From positions 22,534,480 to 22,598,479 of the forward strand of contig OY759218.1 in assembly GCA_963662175.1 (NCBI GenBank): a stretch of 64,000 nucleotides of DNA. Reading direction: 5' to 3'. Positions 1-10,328 of the stretch are shown here, one piece after another. How positions within the stretch are numbered: position 1 is the first letter of the stretch; each line of letters begins with the position of its first letter. Both the position numbers and the translations under genes were made by a program. This DNA is from Aradus depressus. Lineage: Eukaryota > Arthropoda > Insecta > Hemiptera > Aradidae. A model generated the notes under the pieces. That model was given only the letters and a program-made list of their open reading frames with translations. It ran no database searches and was not told where the DNA came from.

Positions 1-239
1 CTTACTATGTATAGTATGATAGTATTGAGGTTTTGGTTGTTTGCAATGTTGAAAAGGGTCTTGTGAGGTTGCGGGCTCTTTAGTGATTCTACCAGGTACT
101 TTTTTCTTAGTTGGCTGAAGGCTGGACACTCCATGAAGAAATGGTGGATGTCGTCCGGTCGGTCTTCGTTGCAGACACAACAGCTGTCTTCCCTGTTGAA
201 GAGGTAGGTCATTCCTCCCACCGTCACTCTAGCCAGGCT
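1..239 (-). CDS. LINE ORF2 C-terminus, partial at window edge
   Basis: An open frame runs on the minus strand from about 239 to the left edge. It encodes a zinc-knuckle motif, C-x2-C followed by H-x4-C (CVCNEDRPDDIHHFFMECP). This motif is typical of the C-terminal tail of non-LTR retrotransposon ORF2 proteins, downstream of the reverse transcriptase, where it is thought to bind RNA. There is no start codon: an in-frame stop lies just upstream and the coding part is joined directly to the 241-566 repeat, so this is a 5'-truncated or rearranged insertion. The rest of the ORF and its 3' UTR lie outside the window. The clade cannot be named from this piece. Confidence 0.7.
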
Positions 240-240
240 T

Positions 241-566
241 TATATTTTGTAATTATAAATAAATAACAGTACCTTCTTTGCGCATCAATTTTACTGTTAA
301 TTCACACCTACTTAGTACGTCACATCTTAACCCTAAACGACAACTCTCTGTCCACCTTCACATCTCAACCCAGACCACACACCATTGACCCTTCTAAAAA
401 ACAGCTGATGGCCGTGTTTTGTCTTCTACTCATTTGTTTTAAAAGAAAATGCATTCATATTATTTATTTACTAATTCAGTTGCTTCTTGGATTTTATAGA
501 AAAATAAATATAATTAATTTTTTAATACTAATAATTTAAATGTGTGTATTTCTTTATACATCACAA
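241..566 (-). repeat. 320-bp dispersed 'head' repeat, copy 1
   Basis: This stretch closely matches 43235-43553 in the same orientation. Shared blocks include ACCTTCTTTGCGCATCAATT, AAATGCATTCATATTATT and the TTTATACATCACA end. In both places it abuts a minus-strand LINE 3' segment, so it may be the 5' region of a retroposon that uses a LINE tail. No protein-coding frame is seen. Confidence 0.6.
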
Positions 567-604
567 ATGATTACAAGAATTTTATGTGGGTTCAAAAATT
601 GATT

Positions 605-800
605 GGTATGACACCTGGGGATAAAGGCGGAAAGAGAGAGAAAGAATAGAAAGAGATAAGACACCTGGGGAGAAATAAAGAGAGAAAGGGTAGAAAGGGA
701 GAGAGAAATAGGTAAAACACCAGGGGAGAAAGCGAGAAAAAGAGAGATAAGACACCTGGGGAAAAAGAAATAGCGAATAGAACGACAGAGAGTGTGAAAT
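605..800. repeat. purine-rich degenerate minisatellite
   Basis: Four blocks of (A)CACC(T/A)GGGG, at about 609, 659, 716 and 751, are separated by GA-rich runs, giving a degenerate repeat of about 36-56 bp. The long minus-strand reading frame here is low-complexity Ser/Leu and not a gene. Confidence 0.6.
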
Positions 801-1589
801 TTTTTATATATGGATGTAGAAATCCATGAATAAGACATTTACTGACTTCCAGCCATATCAGTTAATTCAAGCTGTGGAAAGTAGATTAGCAGTGATTTTG
901 AATGAATGTTAAAACAGATTGATTCCTCTCTGATATCAGAAGTCAAAAGCTGTTAGACTAAACATTTTCAAAAGAACCTTTAGCCCGATAAATGCGACGT
1001 GGAAACTTCTGATGGAAACTTAAAAACAAAGGTGATTGAGAAGTCAAGAAGCAATCCTTAAAAAAAAAAATAAAATAAATAAAATAAAATTGTTTGAAGT
1101 GAAGAAGACAAATCCAACTTTAATCAAGTCCTATTTCTTGAATCAGTTAGATATTTATTTTTTCCATCTTGCTGTAATTTTTTTTGACCGGTTCCTATTA
1201 ATTATTAACTTTATAAATTATTCATAAACCGCTCTGATCCTAAATATAATTCTCATTGTTTTCAAGATTTTTTTTTATTTCAGAGTCCTTGGCTTCAATC
1301 GGAATGATCATTAATTTTTAATATGAAACGACTTTTTAACCCTTTACAATTCAATTCTTGTTGTAATTTTGTAATGGGAACACGGCAATTTCATCCCAAA
1401 TGAAATCTCTAGAGTTCTGGGTTCGAATTCAAACTAAGGCATAAAGTTATAATTATAATGATGCCAACTGGAGTTAGCTACTTTGGGTCAGCATGGAGGA
1501 AACGTACTAAGGAGCATTGGCTATTAAAGGATTTTTGATTGAAAGGATTAGATGCGCTAATAGCAGAACCCCAGACTCTGCGTTGAATA
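801..1589. other. no recognisable gene
   Basis: AT-rich sequence. I see no gene-like frame, inverted repeat or tandem array. The last 90 bp may already be decayed PLE coding sequence. Confidence 0.5.
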
Positions 1590-1849
1590 TAAGTCGTTTT
1601 ATTTTCAAAGTTAATATACATTATTTGGCTAGTAGTCTTATACATATATATATTGACATACAATATCTATATTTTTGTGACAAAGGTACATTACTCAACT
1701 CACTGAAACAACTGGAAATAAACAAAAAGGAAATTGTATGAACGATCAGATCAATTTCAAATAATCACCCCTTATATCGCCATCAATATAACCCTCTAGT
1801 TTCTGTATACGTACTTACTTTCTCAAAACTGAGTATTTTTATTCATATA
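1590..1849 (+). pseudogene. Penelope-like element (family A) endonuclease C-terminal remnant
   Basis: The plus frame around 1660-1741 reads KGTLLNSLKQLEINKKEIV and stops. A shifted frame then gives CMNDQINF. This order (K-G-x-LLNSLxQLEINK ... CMNDQI) matches the C-terminal tail of the GIY-YIG protein seen better preserved at 52.4-52.6 kb (LLDSIEQLEINK ... CMNDQIYFNYSPLLTP). It is therefore a frameshifted end of a PLE ORF. The 3' part of the same element resumes at 2366 after a Helitron insertion. The related block 'CCCCTTATATCGCC...TACGTACTTACT' recurs at 60300-60365 and, inverted, at 42220-42300. Confidence 0.65.
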
Positions 1850-2365
1850 TCATATATATATATAAAGCTGAAAATGTCTGTGCGTTTTACCGCTATAACT
1901 CACGAACGACTTGATGGATTTGATTAATTTTTTTTTTAATTTGTTCGTCATCGTCTGTGGAAGGTTATAGGCGTATTAGTACCTCAATATCTGGTCCATC
2001 CACGCAATCTTTGTAACCCAAAAACCACTGCAATGATTAATGAGGAATCTTTTTGAATAGATAAGTTTTATCTCCCGGAAGATCAAGGTCTATTTTTTAA
2101 TCAACCCCTGGTCCATCCCAGCATCCACTCACGCAATCTTTGTAACTCGAAAACCATTGCAACGAGTAATGAGAAATCTTTTTGAATAAATGAGTTTTAG
2201 CTCCAAAGCTAGTGTTACTACAGTTGAAGGACTATAAGCCTTATTCCGTATGAATAATTGAAAATTATAACATCATGAATGTACTGTCGAGGAACTGAAT
2301 AGCCTTATAGGAGATATTGGGAGAAAAGTCAAAGTTCCCCGGGTAACGCCGGGTATTACTGCTAG
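1850..2365 (+). mobile_element. short non-autonomous Helitron
   Basis: The 5' end is A|TC followed by a TA-rich run and AAAGCTGAAAATGTCTGTG, then an 'AACTCACGAACGACTTGATGG' block of the kind common near insect Helitron 5' ends. The 3' end has a GC hairpin (CCCGG-GTAACG-CCGGG, 2338-2353), then TATTACTG and CTAG followed by T, the CTRR|T rule of Helitrons. There are no TIRs and no target duplication, as expected for rolling-circle elements. It carries no Rep/helicase ORF. A second CTAG|T at 2367-2371 makes the exact end ambiguous by 5 bp. It interrupts a PLE-A copy. Confidence 0.7.
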
Positions 2366-2690
2366 TCTAGTATAATCATCTTTGATTTATTTCCTGTATA
2401 CATATATATTTTTATCTTAATCAGCACGGATATTATTTCTAATTTTTCTTTTATTATTAAGATTTCAATTTGAGATGATATTGTATTTTTAATGTTTTCC
2501 ATGTTTTAAAGACTTTACTGTACAGGAGAAAAGGGAAGGAAAAACCCCGGAGGGATTGAAGAAGGGACAGTTCGGAATGTGACGCTGTTGAACTTCCATT
2601 TTGTATTTGTTAAGTCAGGCTGAAGAGGTTAGCAATACCGAAAGTATTCTATATATATATTTTGTAAAATAGACAATATTTAAAAAAAAC
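2366..2690 (+). mobile_element. PLE family A 3' region
   Basis: The 3' UTR of the PLE begun at 1590. It shares with 42390-42605 and 60550-60775 the order 'TACAGGAG..', AAACCCC, a GAACTTCCATTT-type block, TAGTATTTGTTAAGTC, a hammerhead-like motif, then a TA-rich block and AATAGACAATAT. This copy is diverged. Confidence 0.65.
2617..2646 (+). ncRNA. decayed hammerhead-ribozyme motif (PLE-A)
   Basis: The core CTGAAGA and GAAA are present, with stem-II text GGTTAGCAATACC between them. The extra U of the other copies is not in its usual place, and the palindromic stem III reads AGTATT instead of AGTACT. Probably inactive. Confidence 0.5.
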
Positions 2691-3639
2691 ATGAGTTTTT
2701 TATTATTTCTTCGTAGTCTTATAGTTTGTAGCGCCGGTTCATTTCAGTCTCACGCTAGAGTTCCAAGTTAGTCGCTTGTCTAGTAGGAGGCATATTGGAC
2801 ATCGTTTTGTGAAGGGATGGAATTTTTTTTAAGATATACTAGTGGACAGGGCAAGTAAATGTAAAATAAATTTCAAAGGATTTGACTGAAGGGGAAAAAC
2901 ATTGTTGGGTGATCGATAGACTTGGTCAAACCCCCTTCTATTAGGACACTGAATATGACAGTGTCTTGAATTTCACTCGAGGATCCATATGGGAAGATTA
3001 AGACAGTTTTATTAAACATTTCAATTCACTCAAATGTTGGGTAAGAAAGTACACACATTGAGAAGTAATGTCTGTCTAGTGGACTTAATAGCGAGGTGGT
3101 AGAATAAAACATGGCATGTGTCGGTCGGAACAAGGTGAGTGGCCAGGATGGGGTTTGGACGATTTGCATGTTATTTGACATATGTACACAGACGAGGAGA
3201 GTGTTATATTGGATCGGTGACGTCACGAAGAGCCAAAGTGTGACATTTATATCTACTTAACAGCATGGACAGCCTCCTTTCTAGCTGCAGCAACTAGACA
3301 TTTATAATAAACTACATTTCACCTCTTTCTCTAAATCCTCTTCTTCGATGGATTTAGCTGAAAATCTATAATAGTAGTCTTATTCTGGGGAGTCTCAATC
3401 GACATTTGTTTCGATATATTCATTCCATCGGGACTTATTAAAGTTTTGAGATTAAGCCCTCTTATTATAATCACATCACATATATACTTTTTTCTTTAGT
3501 TTTTTTATAATTTTTAATAAAAAATACCAATAATACAACTGTATATATATAGTTGTATTATTGGTATACTTCGTTGCTCTGCATTAATATTTAAACATTG
3601 CATACATTTCCTATAAAAATGTATTTTTAAATTATAGGG
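2691..3639. other. no gene; dispersed-repeat fragments
   Basis: No plausible exon. Around 3340-3480 there is a diverged copy of the 'CATTC-ATC-GGCAGTTATTAG' dispersed repeat found throughout the window. A perfect hairpin occupies 3525-3566. Confidence 0.5.
3525..3566. repeat. 42-bp perfect hairpin
   Basis: ATACCAATAATACAACT and its reverse complement flank a short TA core, forming a near-uninterrupted palindrome. It could be the remnant of a fold-back element or a cruciform-prone site. Confidence 0.8.
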
Positions 3640-4112
3640 CGCTATTACTTTGGTCATAAATAATGGTCCCATCTGAAATGTCAGGACAAACTGCCAATGT
3701 AAAATTTAATAACAAACATTTTTTATGAGATTTCGGTAGGACAATCCGTTTTCGAGTAAATCGAGCAAATGTCTAAATAAAATGGATTTCAAAACATTTC
3801 AAGGCGGTTTTCTTCATGCATCTAATTTTTTTTACAACTTTTATTTGAAAAGATTTTTGATTAAATCATATATTTTAGAGGTATCTTGTTATGTCGATTT
3901 CGATCAAAATCTAATCAAATCTAAGTTTAACATGTGAGATGTTCATTTTAAATTTTAAGTTCATGGTTACAATAGTTTCTGAGATAGAGCGCCCACAAAG
4001 TCTAATCACAGAGGCACAGTCAGACATAGCGAAAATGGTCAAAACATATTCGGGGGACATTGGAACGTGAAATTCCGTTGAAAACTCGATCTCGGATTTT
4101 CGCACGATTACA
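3640..4112 (-). repeat. dispersed repeat R1
   Basis: In minus orientation this carries 'CGTGCGAAAATCCGAGATCG' and 'TTTTCAACGGAATTTCACG'. Related text recurs near 27810-27880 and 59550-59830. No transposase or reverse-transcriptase frame is visible, so its class is unknown. Confidence 0.5.
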
Positions 4113-4561
4113 ATACTAACAATACGATCAAGTTGGAGTTACATCCATGAACCTCAGCTTATTCAAAACTCTTAATAACAATAATAAAAAAAAAAGTCGT
4201 TGGTGAATCACCGGCAATAATCGGTCGATTGGTTAATCCCTAGAACGAATTAACCAATCGACGACTCTTTGGGCTAAAAATCAATAATTGATTAACATAG
4301 GTCCATGACAATGTCAATACATTCATTACATCGGCAGTTATTAGAGGTTTTGAGTCGAACTTATTATACATAATATTATGTTATATGAATCACTAAGTTA
4401 TCACATTTAAAGAATACTATAATTTTCATTTGATGTTTTAATTTGCCTTTAAATTCTATGTATTTGTTTTTATTCACTTTAAATTATATTTTACATTTAT
4501 ATAATTCATGAGTCATACCTATATAAATACCAACACTTTACTGTTAGATCCACTTTATTAG

Positions 4562-4566
<5 letters not shown>
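4113..4566. other. dispersed repeat and 13-bp inverted repeat
   Basis: It contains 'GGTGAATCACCGGCAA', a block recurring at 28268, 49787 and (inverted) 58124. A perfect inverted repeat, TCGATTGGTTAAT / ATTAACCAATCGA, lies at 4225-4261 with an 11-bp loop. The rest is AT-rich with no gene. Confidence 0.5.

Positions 4567-4616
<50 letters not shown>
4567..4616. repeat. (TA)n microsatellite
   Basis: About 25 uninterrupted TA units. Confidence 0.95.
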
Positions 4617-4619
<3 letters not shown>

Positions 4620-4689
4620 CTTTTTTATTTTTATATTTATTATTATCCTGTAAATATCTGTTTATTGGAATGTACAGAGTAACAAAAAC

Positions 4690-4862
4690 AAGGGATTCGC
4701 AGTCACTACCTAAAACTCCCCTCCATAAATGTACCTTCTACCCTGTCAACCAATTCTGTCAGTTTATAAGTGACTCTTGATAATGCCTTTACATGGCGAA
4801 ACTAGTTGAATATTTGAGAATATATAGTGAAGTTTGACAAAGAAATTGTGTATTTTAATTAT
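4690..4862 (+). mobile_element. PLE-like 3' end (family J) with decayed hammerhead motif
   Basis: At 4777-4806 the text is TTGATAA, T, GCC-loop-GGC, GAAA, ACTAGT. This aligns with CUGANGA-U-stem II-GAAA-palindrome in the other PLE families, with C-to-T and G-to-A changes in the core. Stem II (GCC/GGC) and the palindrome ACTAGT are intact. Confidence 0.5.
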
Positions 4863-5465
4863 CTATTCCTAGAATGGAGCTTACAAAGTAAATCTGGAAA
4901 CCATAAATTATATAAATCATATGTTATATCTTCATCAGTTTAGGCAGCGTATACAATTAATTTCGGCTTTTCCTCCGACTTTCCTCACATTTACCACCAC
5001 TGCTCAGCTCCGTTTTGATAAAGCATGAAGATGTATAGCCTATGTCCACCGGAAATAAATAAGATGCCCAACGGTGAAAGAATTGTACAAATCTATTTTC
5101 GAGATTACCTCAAATACACATATGTACAAACTATCTATCATATATACTATCATTTTTGAGTTATGATAGTGCAAGTGAGTTGGGTTTGTTAACATAATAA
5201 ACCAGGCGCGTGCTCCTCCTGGCCAGAGCAAAAAACCAAGGAAAAAATTAAATAAACTAAAAAAATAGTTTTTATTAAAAATGGATTGCTTGCAAGTTAC
5301 CATAGGATCTTCAAATTTCTCGTGCGTCTGATTCCTAAATCAGCAATCAGCTGATACATAAATGTACATGTACAAAACAAGTCATATTACATTTATTTAA
5401 ATAAACATGAATTCGATCATTTCATTTCCTCACTCAAAATCGTCATTTATGTCATACTTTATACT
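4863..5465. other. no recognisable gene
   Basis: AT-rich intergenic-type sequence with short scattered frames only. Confidence 0.5.
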
Positions 5466-5626
5466 CTTAAAGCTGATTTTACATGCGCAGTAAAAATGCA
5501 AAGCGCAGCAGCAGCAAATACACGCTATTGGATGTGAGTCATTTAATTCTAAAATCACAGAAACCACAGCGTACATTTGCTGCTGTTGCGCTTTGCATTT
5601 TTGCTGCTCATGTAAAGTCAGCTTAA
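5466..5626. mobile_element. 160-bp MITE with ~50-bp TIRs
   Basis: Near-perfect inverted ends: 'AAGCTGATTTTACATG..CAGTAAAAATGCAAAGCGCAGCAGCAGC' on the left and its complement on the right (5575-5626). The flanks are TTAA-like on both sides, which fits a TTAA or TWA target duplication. No coding capacity. The TWA flank suggests a PIF/Harbinger-type MITE, but this is not certain. Confidence 0.75.
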
Positions 5627-5639
5627 GTATTACAGTCAG

Positions 5640-5805
5640 TGGTTACCTCAGGGGGAGCTTCTAGAGGTCCGAGTCTCCCAAATTAATAACAAAGAGTCGG
5701 CAACGCTAACCACGGAAACTGCGGGCTATGCCGCCGGGAGTCGTAGCCTAACTTTGCCCCCCCCCCCCCCCCCCCCCTGCTCAAAATCCTGGCTACGCCC
5801 CTATA
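5640..5805 (-). mobile_element. end of a DNA element with poly-C tract
   Basis: In minus orientation it starts AGGGGCGTAGCCAGGATTTT, a terminus common to many animal DNA-transposon remnants, followed by a run of about 20 G (poly-C at 5758-5777 on the plus strand). The opposite TIR is not evident, so the left limit is uncertain. Confidence 0.45.
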
Positions 5806-6140
5806 ATGAACTCGTATCTTACTAATTTTAATTGATATTAAACATTTAAAATCTAAGGTGAAATTAAATTTCCCAGTGTACAAACTCAATGTCTTATATT
5901 ATTGCTTACGCAGATACAAGAAATTTGTAAATCAAAGTAAAGGCAATGAAGCGGACCTATTTAATTGAAATTTATTTCCTATTAGCATCTTGAAAATTCC
6001 AATCCTTTGAATTCATCTTCCTTTTTTCATCTTTTATGAAATCTGAGAGTTCTTGTATATTAAATAGAAAAATTCCCTCTCTTATGATAATATGTGTGTA
6101 TTCACTCAGAAATAGCTTTGTTAATTGTAATTATTATAAA
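5806..6140. other. no recognisable gene
   Basis: AT-rich sequence between two DNA-element remnants. No supported frame. Confidence 0.5.
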
Positions 6141-6141
6141 T

Positions 6142-6507
6142 GACGGGGTTAGAATCAAAGTGGTTTAAGTAACATTTTTAAAACTTTGAAGAAACTGTGC
6201 ATTAAGTTGTTAACTGATTCAAAAAATCTATAATTTATCGACACCGGAAATATTTTGTCTTCTGTTTTTATGGTGAAAGTTGCTTTTAGCAAATCATAAA
6301 ATTGAATAAAAATCTTAATTTCAAGGTCACTATTGATATGTTTAAGTTACTTGTTCATGTCACCAAAATGGAATAAGTGATTTGCCACTAGATCTCAGCA
6401 CTGGCTAGGATTTCACTTGTACACATTTTTTCCTGAACAGAACTATCATTTTTGTACCCGATTATTTAACGAAAAATGTCACGGACCATTTTGATTCTAA
6501 CCCCGTC
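6142..6507. mobile_element. 366-bp MITE
   Basis: TIRs GACGGGGTTAGAATCAAA(G/A)TGG at 6142-6164 and inverted at the right end. AAAT flanks both sides directly, a possible 4-bp target duplication. No coding capacity. The family is not recognised. Confidence 0.7.
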
Positions 6508-6726
6508 AAATGTTAATTTTTAGGGCTGACTATATAATAACCTCATATGAATCTACACTAATATATAAAGAGAGAAAGTTTGTGTATTTGAGGTAATGTC
6601 AAAAACCGAATACATTTTTTGCGTTCTGTGTTGATATAGTGGAAATACAAATAAATAAAATAAAATGATAGATAAAACACTTTTTTGAATACTTATATTG
6701 TCTAATTCCACAAACATGTACTTAAA

Positions 6727-6764
6727 TGTGTACCGGTTTCGGATTACGCCATCGTCAGCACAAG
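6727..6764 (-). ncRNA. hammerhead-ribozyme motif, left arm (PLE-B)
   Basis: Minus strand: TGTG (stem I), CTGACGA, T, GGC-GTAA-TCC, GAAA, ACCGGT, A, CACA (stem I). Stem II has one mismatch compared with the right-arm copy, which has GCC. Confidence 0.65.
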
Positions 6765-7342
6765 GTTCAACAATAATTGAGATATTTGCCAGGCATACAT
6801 ATTTATATTAACCTAAGAATACCTGAGGTGAAAGGGTCCCCTTCCCCTGGTAAAACCAGGAGGTGGAAATCTCTATTCTAACGGTAATAACTAACTATGG
6901 ACTTATTTGAAAAACAAGAAAATAAAATTAAAATAAAACCAAAAACTAACATTCCAAGAAAACAATGTAACATAACTGTATACAATATATAGCTACAATA
7001 TGTCTAAGTCTAAAATTATTTAACCTAAATCTAACCTGTTATTCCCTCTCAGCTAACAAATATCCATGGCAATATTATCCTAGGTTAAATAATTTTCTAC
7101 TTAGACATATAGTTGCTATATATTGTACAGTTATGTTATATTGTTTTTTTGGAATGTTAGTTTTGGTTTTATTTTAATTTTATTTTCTTCTTTTTCAAAT
7201 AAGTCCACAGTTGGTTATTACCGTTAGAATAGAGATTTCCACATCCTGGTTTTACCAGGGGAAGGGGACCCTTTCACCTCATGTACTCTTAGGTTAATAT
7301 AAATATGTATGCCTGGCAAATATCTCAATTATTGTTGAACCT

Positions 7343-7378
7343 TGTGCTGACGATGGCGTAAGCCGAAACCGGTACACA
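7343..7378 (+). ncRNA. hammerhead-ribozyme motif, right arm (PLE-B)
   Basis: Stem I 5' strand TGTG (7343-7346), core CTGACGA (7347-7353), one extra U (7354), stem II GGC-GTAA-GCC with a GNRA loop (7355-7364), GAAA (7365-7368), palindrome ACCGGT (7368-7373), A at the expected cleavage position (7374), and stem I 3' strand CACA (7375-7378). All conserved hammerhead core bases are present. Stem III is only 6 nt and self-complementary, so it could pair only between two molecules. Confidence 0.75.
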
Positions 7379-7642
7379 TTTAAGTATATGTTTGTGGAAT
7401 TGGACAATATAAGTGTTCAAAAAAGTGTTTTATCTATCATTTTATTTTATTTAATGTCGAAAAACTACAAATTTGGATAATTCCTTCACCGTTTCGAAGC
7501 TTATTTCTTTCCGGTGGACATAGTCTATAATCTTCACACTTTATCAAAAGAAAGCTGAGCAGTGATGTTTAAAGTGAAGCGTCGGACGAGAAACGGCTGT
7601 CCGGTTATCTGTAATTTTGTCTGTCTGTGAGTACAGAAGAGG

Positions 7643-8240
7643 TTTTTTTTTTTTTTTTTTTTTTTGTTCCTGTGGGTGAATGGGGGCGACAGCCTCTGGT
7701 CCCTTGCGGGACAGACTGGCGCTTCCAGACCCCCTGTATTGCGGCTGCCAGATGGCGCCGAGAGAGCTCAGGATCTTGGAGTGGGGGCTGCTATTACATC
7801 CCGGTCGCCGGGGGTGGACATCGGGCCGCAGCCCGTCAATCGCCCCCGGCGCCGGGTCAAGTGGGCTTTTTCTGTTCCCGCCAGGAGGTAACAAACCGGC
7901 CGAACGCCGGATAGTTCGACTCCATCATCAACTCCGGCAGCCTCAATCCCAGATATGATCCTGTCCCGCGGACCAACTCCACCCTAAACCTGTCGTACAG
8001 CGGGCAATCGAGGACCACATGTTCTGCAGTCTCGATGCCGCCACACGAGCAGTTCGGGCTATCCTTCCTCTTGAAGAAGAAGAGTTTGGAGTTGAAGTCG
8101 CCGTGACCTGATAGTACCTGGGATGTCCAGTGATCGGGTTGTACTCAAGTGGAGCGCAGGCGGACCTGGACGTCGGGAATGTACGCGAATGTCGTTCGGC
8201 CAAAGGAAGAAGGGGGTTGGGAACGGGCCACAAATGTATA
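7643..8240 (-). pseudogene. 5'-truncated LINE ORF2 C-terminus with poly-A tail
   Basis: Minus strand. Past an in-frame TGA near 8147, the frame reads PDHWTSQVLSGHGDFN, then CSCGGIETAEHVVLDCPLYDR, a C-x-C...H...C knuckle, then a ~40-residue tail ending in KKPT and TGA. 'Q-L/V-L-(S/T)-GHG-x-F' followed by the knuckle is typical of R1/I-type non-LTR retrotransposons. A poly-A tail (T run on the plus strand) lies at about 7644-7665. The TGA stands where other text suggests Trp, so this copy is dead. No clear target duplication was found. GC content is well above the surroundings. Confidence 0.75.
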
Positions 8241-8964
8241 AAATGAATGCTCCCTCGAATGATCAAATTTTCATGAAATTTCAAAAATAGCATCCTTATA
8301 AGCCTGATTCAAAAGTAGAACTTGTGGTACCTTGAGGCCTCAAAATCATTGAAAAATAGTTGTCGTCGAACTTTTAATAGTTTTGGAAACACATAAAATT
8401 TTGTATCGATATGACATAACCGATTACTATACTTCGTATAACTGAGGAAGCAAAAAAACACTAAATTCTATTTACATTCTATATAGATTTTTACCATCTT
8501 GAGATTATGTGCTGTATAAAATACTTCAAAATCCGTCATTAAAGCGGAATTGAATTTCAAAATTCTGAAAGCACTTTCAAAAATCATTCCTCATACCAAT
8601 TCTTATCTGCATTAAACAGAATAAAGTATAATCTAATTTTCTAATTTCAGACCTGATTGAGTTTTTTCAAAGGAGACAGAAGAAAGGACTATCATTTTAT
8701 AAAAATTCAAAGGTTTCAGACAATCTCATTCAAAATTAGATATCTCAATTGATTTTCAAATGGAAAAAAGTAGGCATTATTTGAATCAAAATAATGGACA
8801 ACAATTTTATTATACGCTAATATCTTAAATGTGTTCTTATTATCTTTAAAGTGAAGAAAAAATATTGTATATTGTATTGCGTTTACTTTTATTTAATCAT
8901 GGTCAGATTGGACAAATATATGGATTAAATTTAACGACAAACTTCCGTAACTGATAAACTTAAG
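8241..8964. other. no recognisable gene
   Basis: AT-rich. No frame, TIR or tandem structure that I can support. Confidence 0.5.
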
Positions 8965-9716
8965 GCCTGATTACACGCTCAAACCATTTGCACAAACTCA
9001 GTCAGTTTGCACAAGTAAATCGTTGCGTGTGAACGCAGGCATGAAGTTTGCGCAAGCCAAAAGGTTTGGCTTGAGTAAAATCTGTCCCAACAGAAAATCG
9101 GTTTGATGTTGTATTGGCATGAGCGTCTAAACGTTGAGCATCGTTTCCAACCTTGGGCATGCGCATCGCATTTTATTTAGACTTTTTATTAAACTTACCG
9201 TTAGAAATGTGTCTTTTAATGCCGTGTAAATTGCGTCGCATGTTTCTGGAATTATAGCACTTAGGGCTCGTCTGGAAATATATGTGGAACATTTTAAATC
9301 TTCATAACTTTTCCCTGCCAAAAATCTCAGTGTCGCTGATATCCGTTCATGGGGGATAATTGCACGTCTCATAACAGAGTCTGCTCTTGAAATTATTGGT
9401 GTAATTAAATTTAGCAAATGCTGGTATGTGGCTTCGTCCATACGCAAATAGTTGCGAAAAGCTTCAGGCTCACTGCGTAATTCAGCTATTAAATTAGTAT
9501 GAGAAAACAAATCCCTTTTTAGCAACCATGGTTTAGACCATTTCCTTTTATTCGCCTTCAATTTGATAATTTTTTTTATAATGCAAATCGCACCCATTGC
9601 AAGAAATAGTTCTTTGTTCAAAATTTTCCATTTTGAACACAGCAAACTATAATTTTCAAGGTTCCTCACTTCACAATTGTGCGAGCCAAACTGAACGTGT
9701 GAACCGGCTTTTTAAT
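8965..9716 (-). mobile_element. PIF/Harbinger remnant
   Basis: The ends are imperfect inverted repeats, GGCCTGATTACACGCTCA on the left and (reversed) AGCCGGTTCACACGTTCA on the right, with AT-rich TAA-type flanks. It holds only the first part of a transposase. Target duplication is not clear-cut. Confidence 0.65.
9199..9669 (-). pseudogene. PIF/Harbinger transposase, N-terminal exon only
   Basis: About 157 codons. It has a basic KRKWSKPWLLKRDLFSH stretch, then NYLRMDEATYQHLLNLITP, RISATLRFLAGKSYEDL and RRALSAIIPETCDAIY, the helical N-terminal region of HARBI1/PIF-type transposases. The DDE catalytic domain is missing. After the Thr codon at 9199 the sequence is CG|GTAAGT, a good splice donor, so the coding part may end at a true exon boundary and the catalytic exon was lost. 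The start could be at 9669 or the internal Met at 9597. Compare 25255-25446 and 26237-26371, which keep the same N-terminal part. Confidence 0.75.
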
Positions 9717-10326
9717 GAAAATGGTTTTCTCAATTAATCTCAATATTAAATTTAAAAAGATTGTTAAGTGAAGAAAATTTGTTTTAATTATGATTAAATT
9801 GCTTACAATTTACATTCATCTTACCAACTGGTCATAAGTTTTATTCCTAACTGCATTTCGCCAGCGCGAATCGATAAACTGAGTTCTCCCTCTCTCTCTA
9901 CAACCAGTAAACCGATTTGGCTGAAAATTATTATGTTTTTTGAGTTAATTCCTTTTAGAAAGGAGAAGAGATAAGGCTTGGGGTCGAAGATTCATTACAT
10001 CGGAAGTTGTTAGGTTTTATGAGTCCAGGCCCCTCTGCACTGAACCTCTCCTTTCCCTTCGACTTATTTCGCGGAAAATTAATAGGTACCGTTTTTATGG
10101 GGGTTTTCAATTTTAAAATAAAACTTCTTAGCGTTTGACAGTTGACCCCCTTTCTGATCCCCCTGCCCTTTGGCTAATTCTGCGAAAAATAATACATGTC
10201 GTCCTTACGGTTGAATCTATATATGAAATTTTATATGAAACATTAGATACAACGGCAGTTATTCGAGTTTTTGTGCTAAGCCTTCCCCCTAATTCTCCAT
10301 TTTCTTTGACTGATTTGGCTGATAAT
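9717..10326. repeat. dispersed repeats R2
   Basis: Blocks such as GAAAATGGTTTTCTCAATTA (9717) and TTTCGCGGAAAATTAATAGG (10066) recur inverted at 40225-40455. The 'ATTCATTACATCGG-AGTTGTTAG' motif is also here. No gene. Confidence 0.6.
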
Positions 10327-10328
10327 TA

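Larger units (their letters stand above)
6652..7453. mobile_element. PLE family B fold-back, ~800 bp
   Basis: Two arms of about 375 bp (6652-7026 and 7080-7453) are inverted copies around a 53-bp spacer. Each arm holds a hammerhead-type motif near its outer end, plus blocks such as CCTTCCCCTGGTAAAACCAGG. No ORF remains. It looks like two head-to-head PLE 3' regions, the inverted pseudo-LTR arrangement that Penelope-like elements are known for. Confidence 0.75.

Noticed and set aside
554..838. 94-codon minus-strand frame
   Set aside because: Low-complexity Ser/Leu/Phe from a GA-rich minisatellite.
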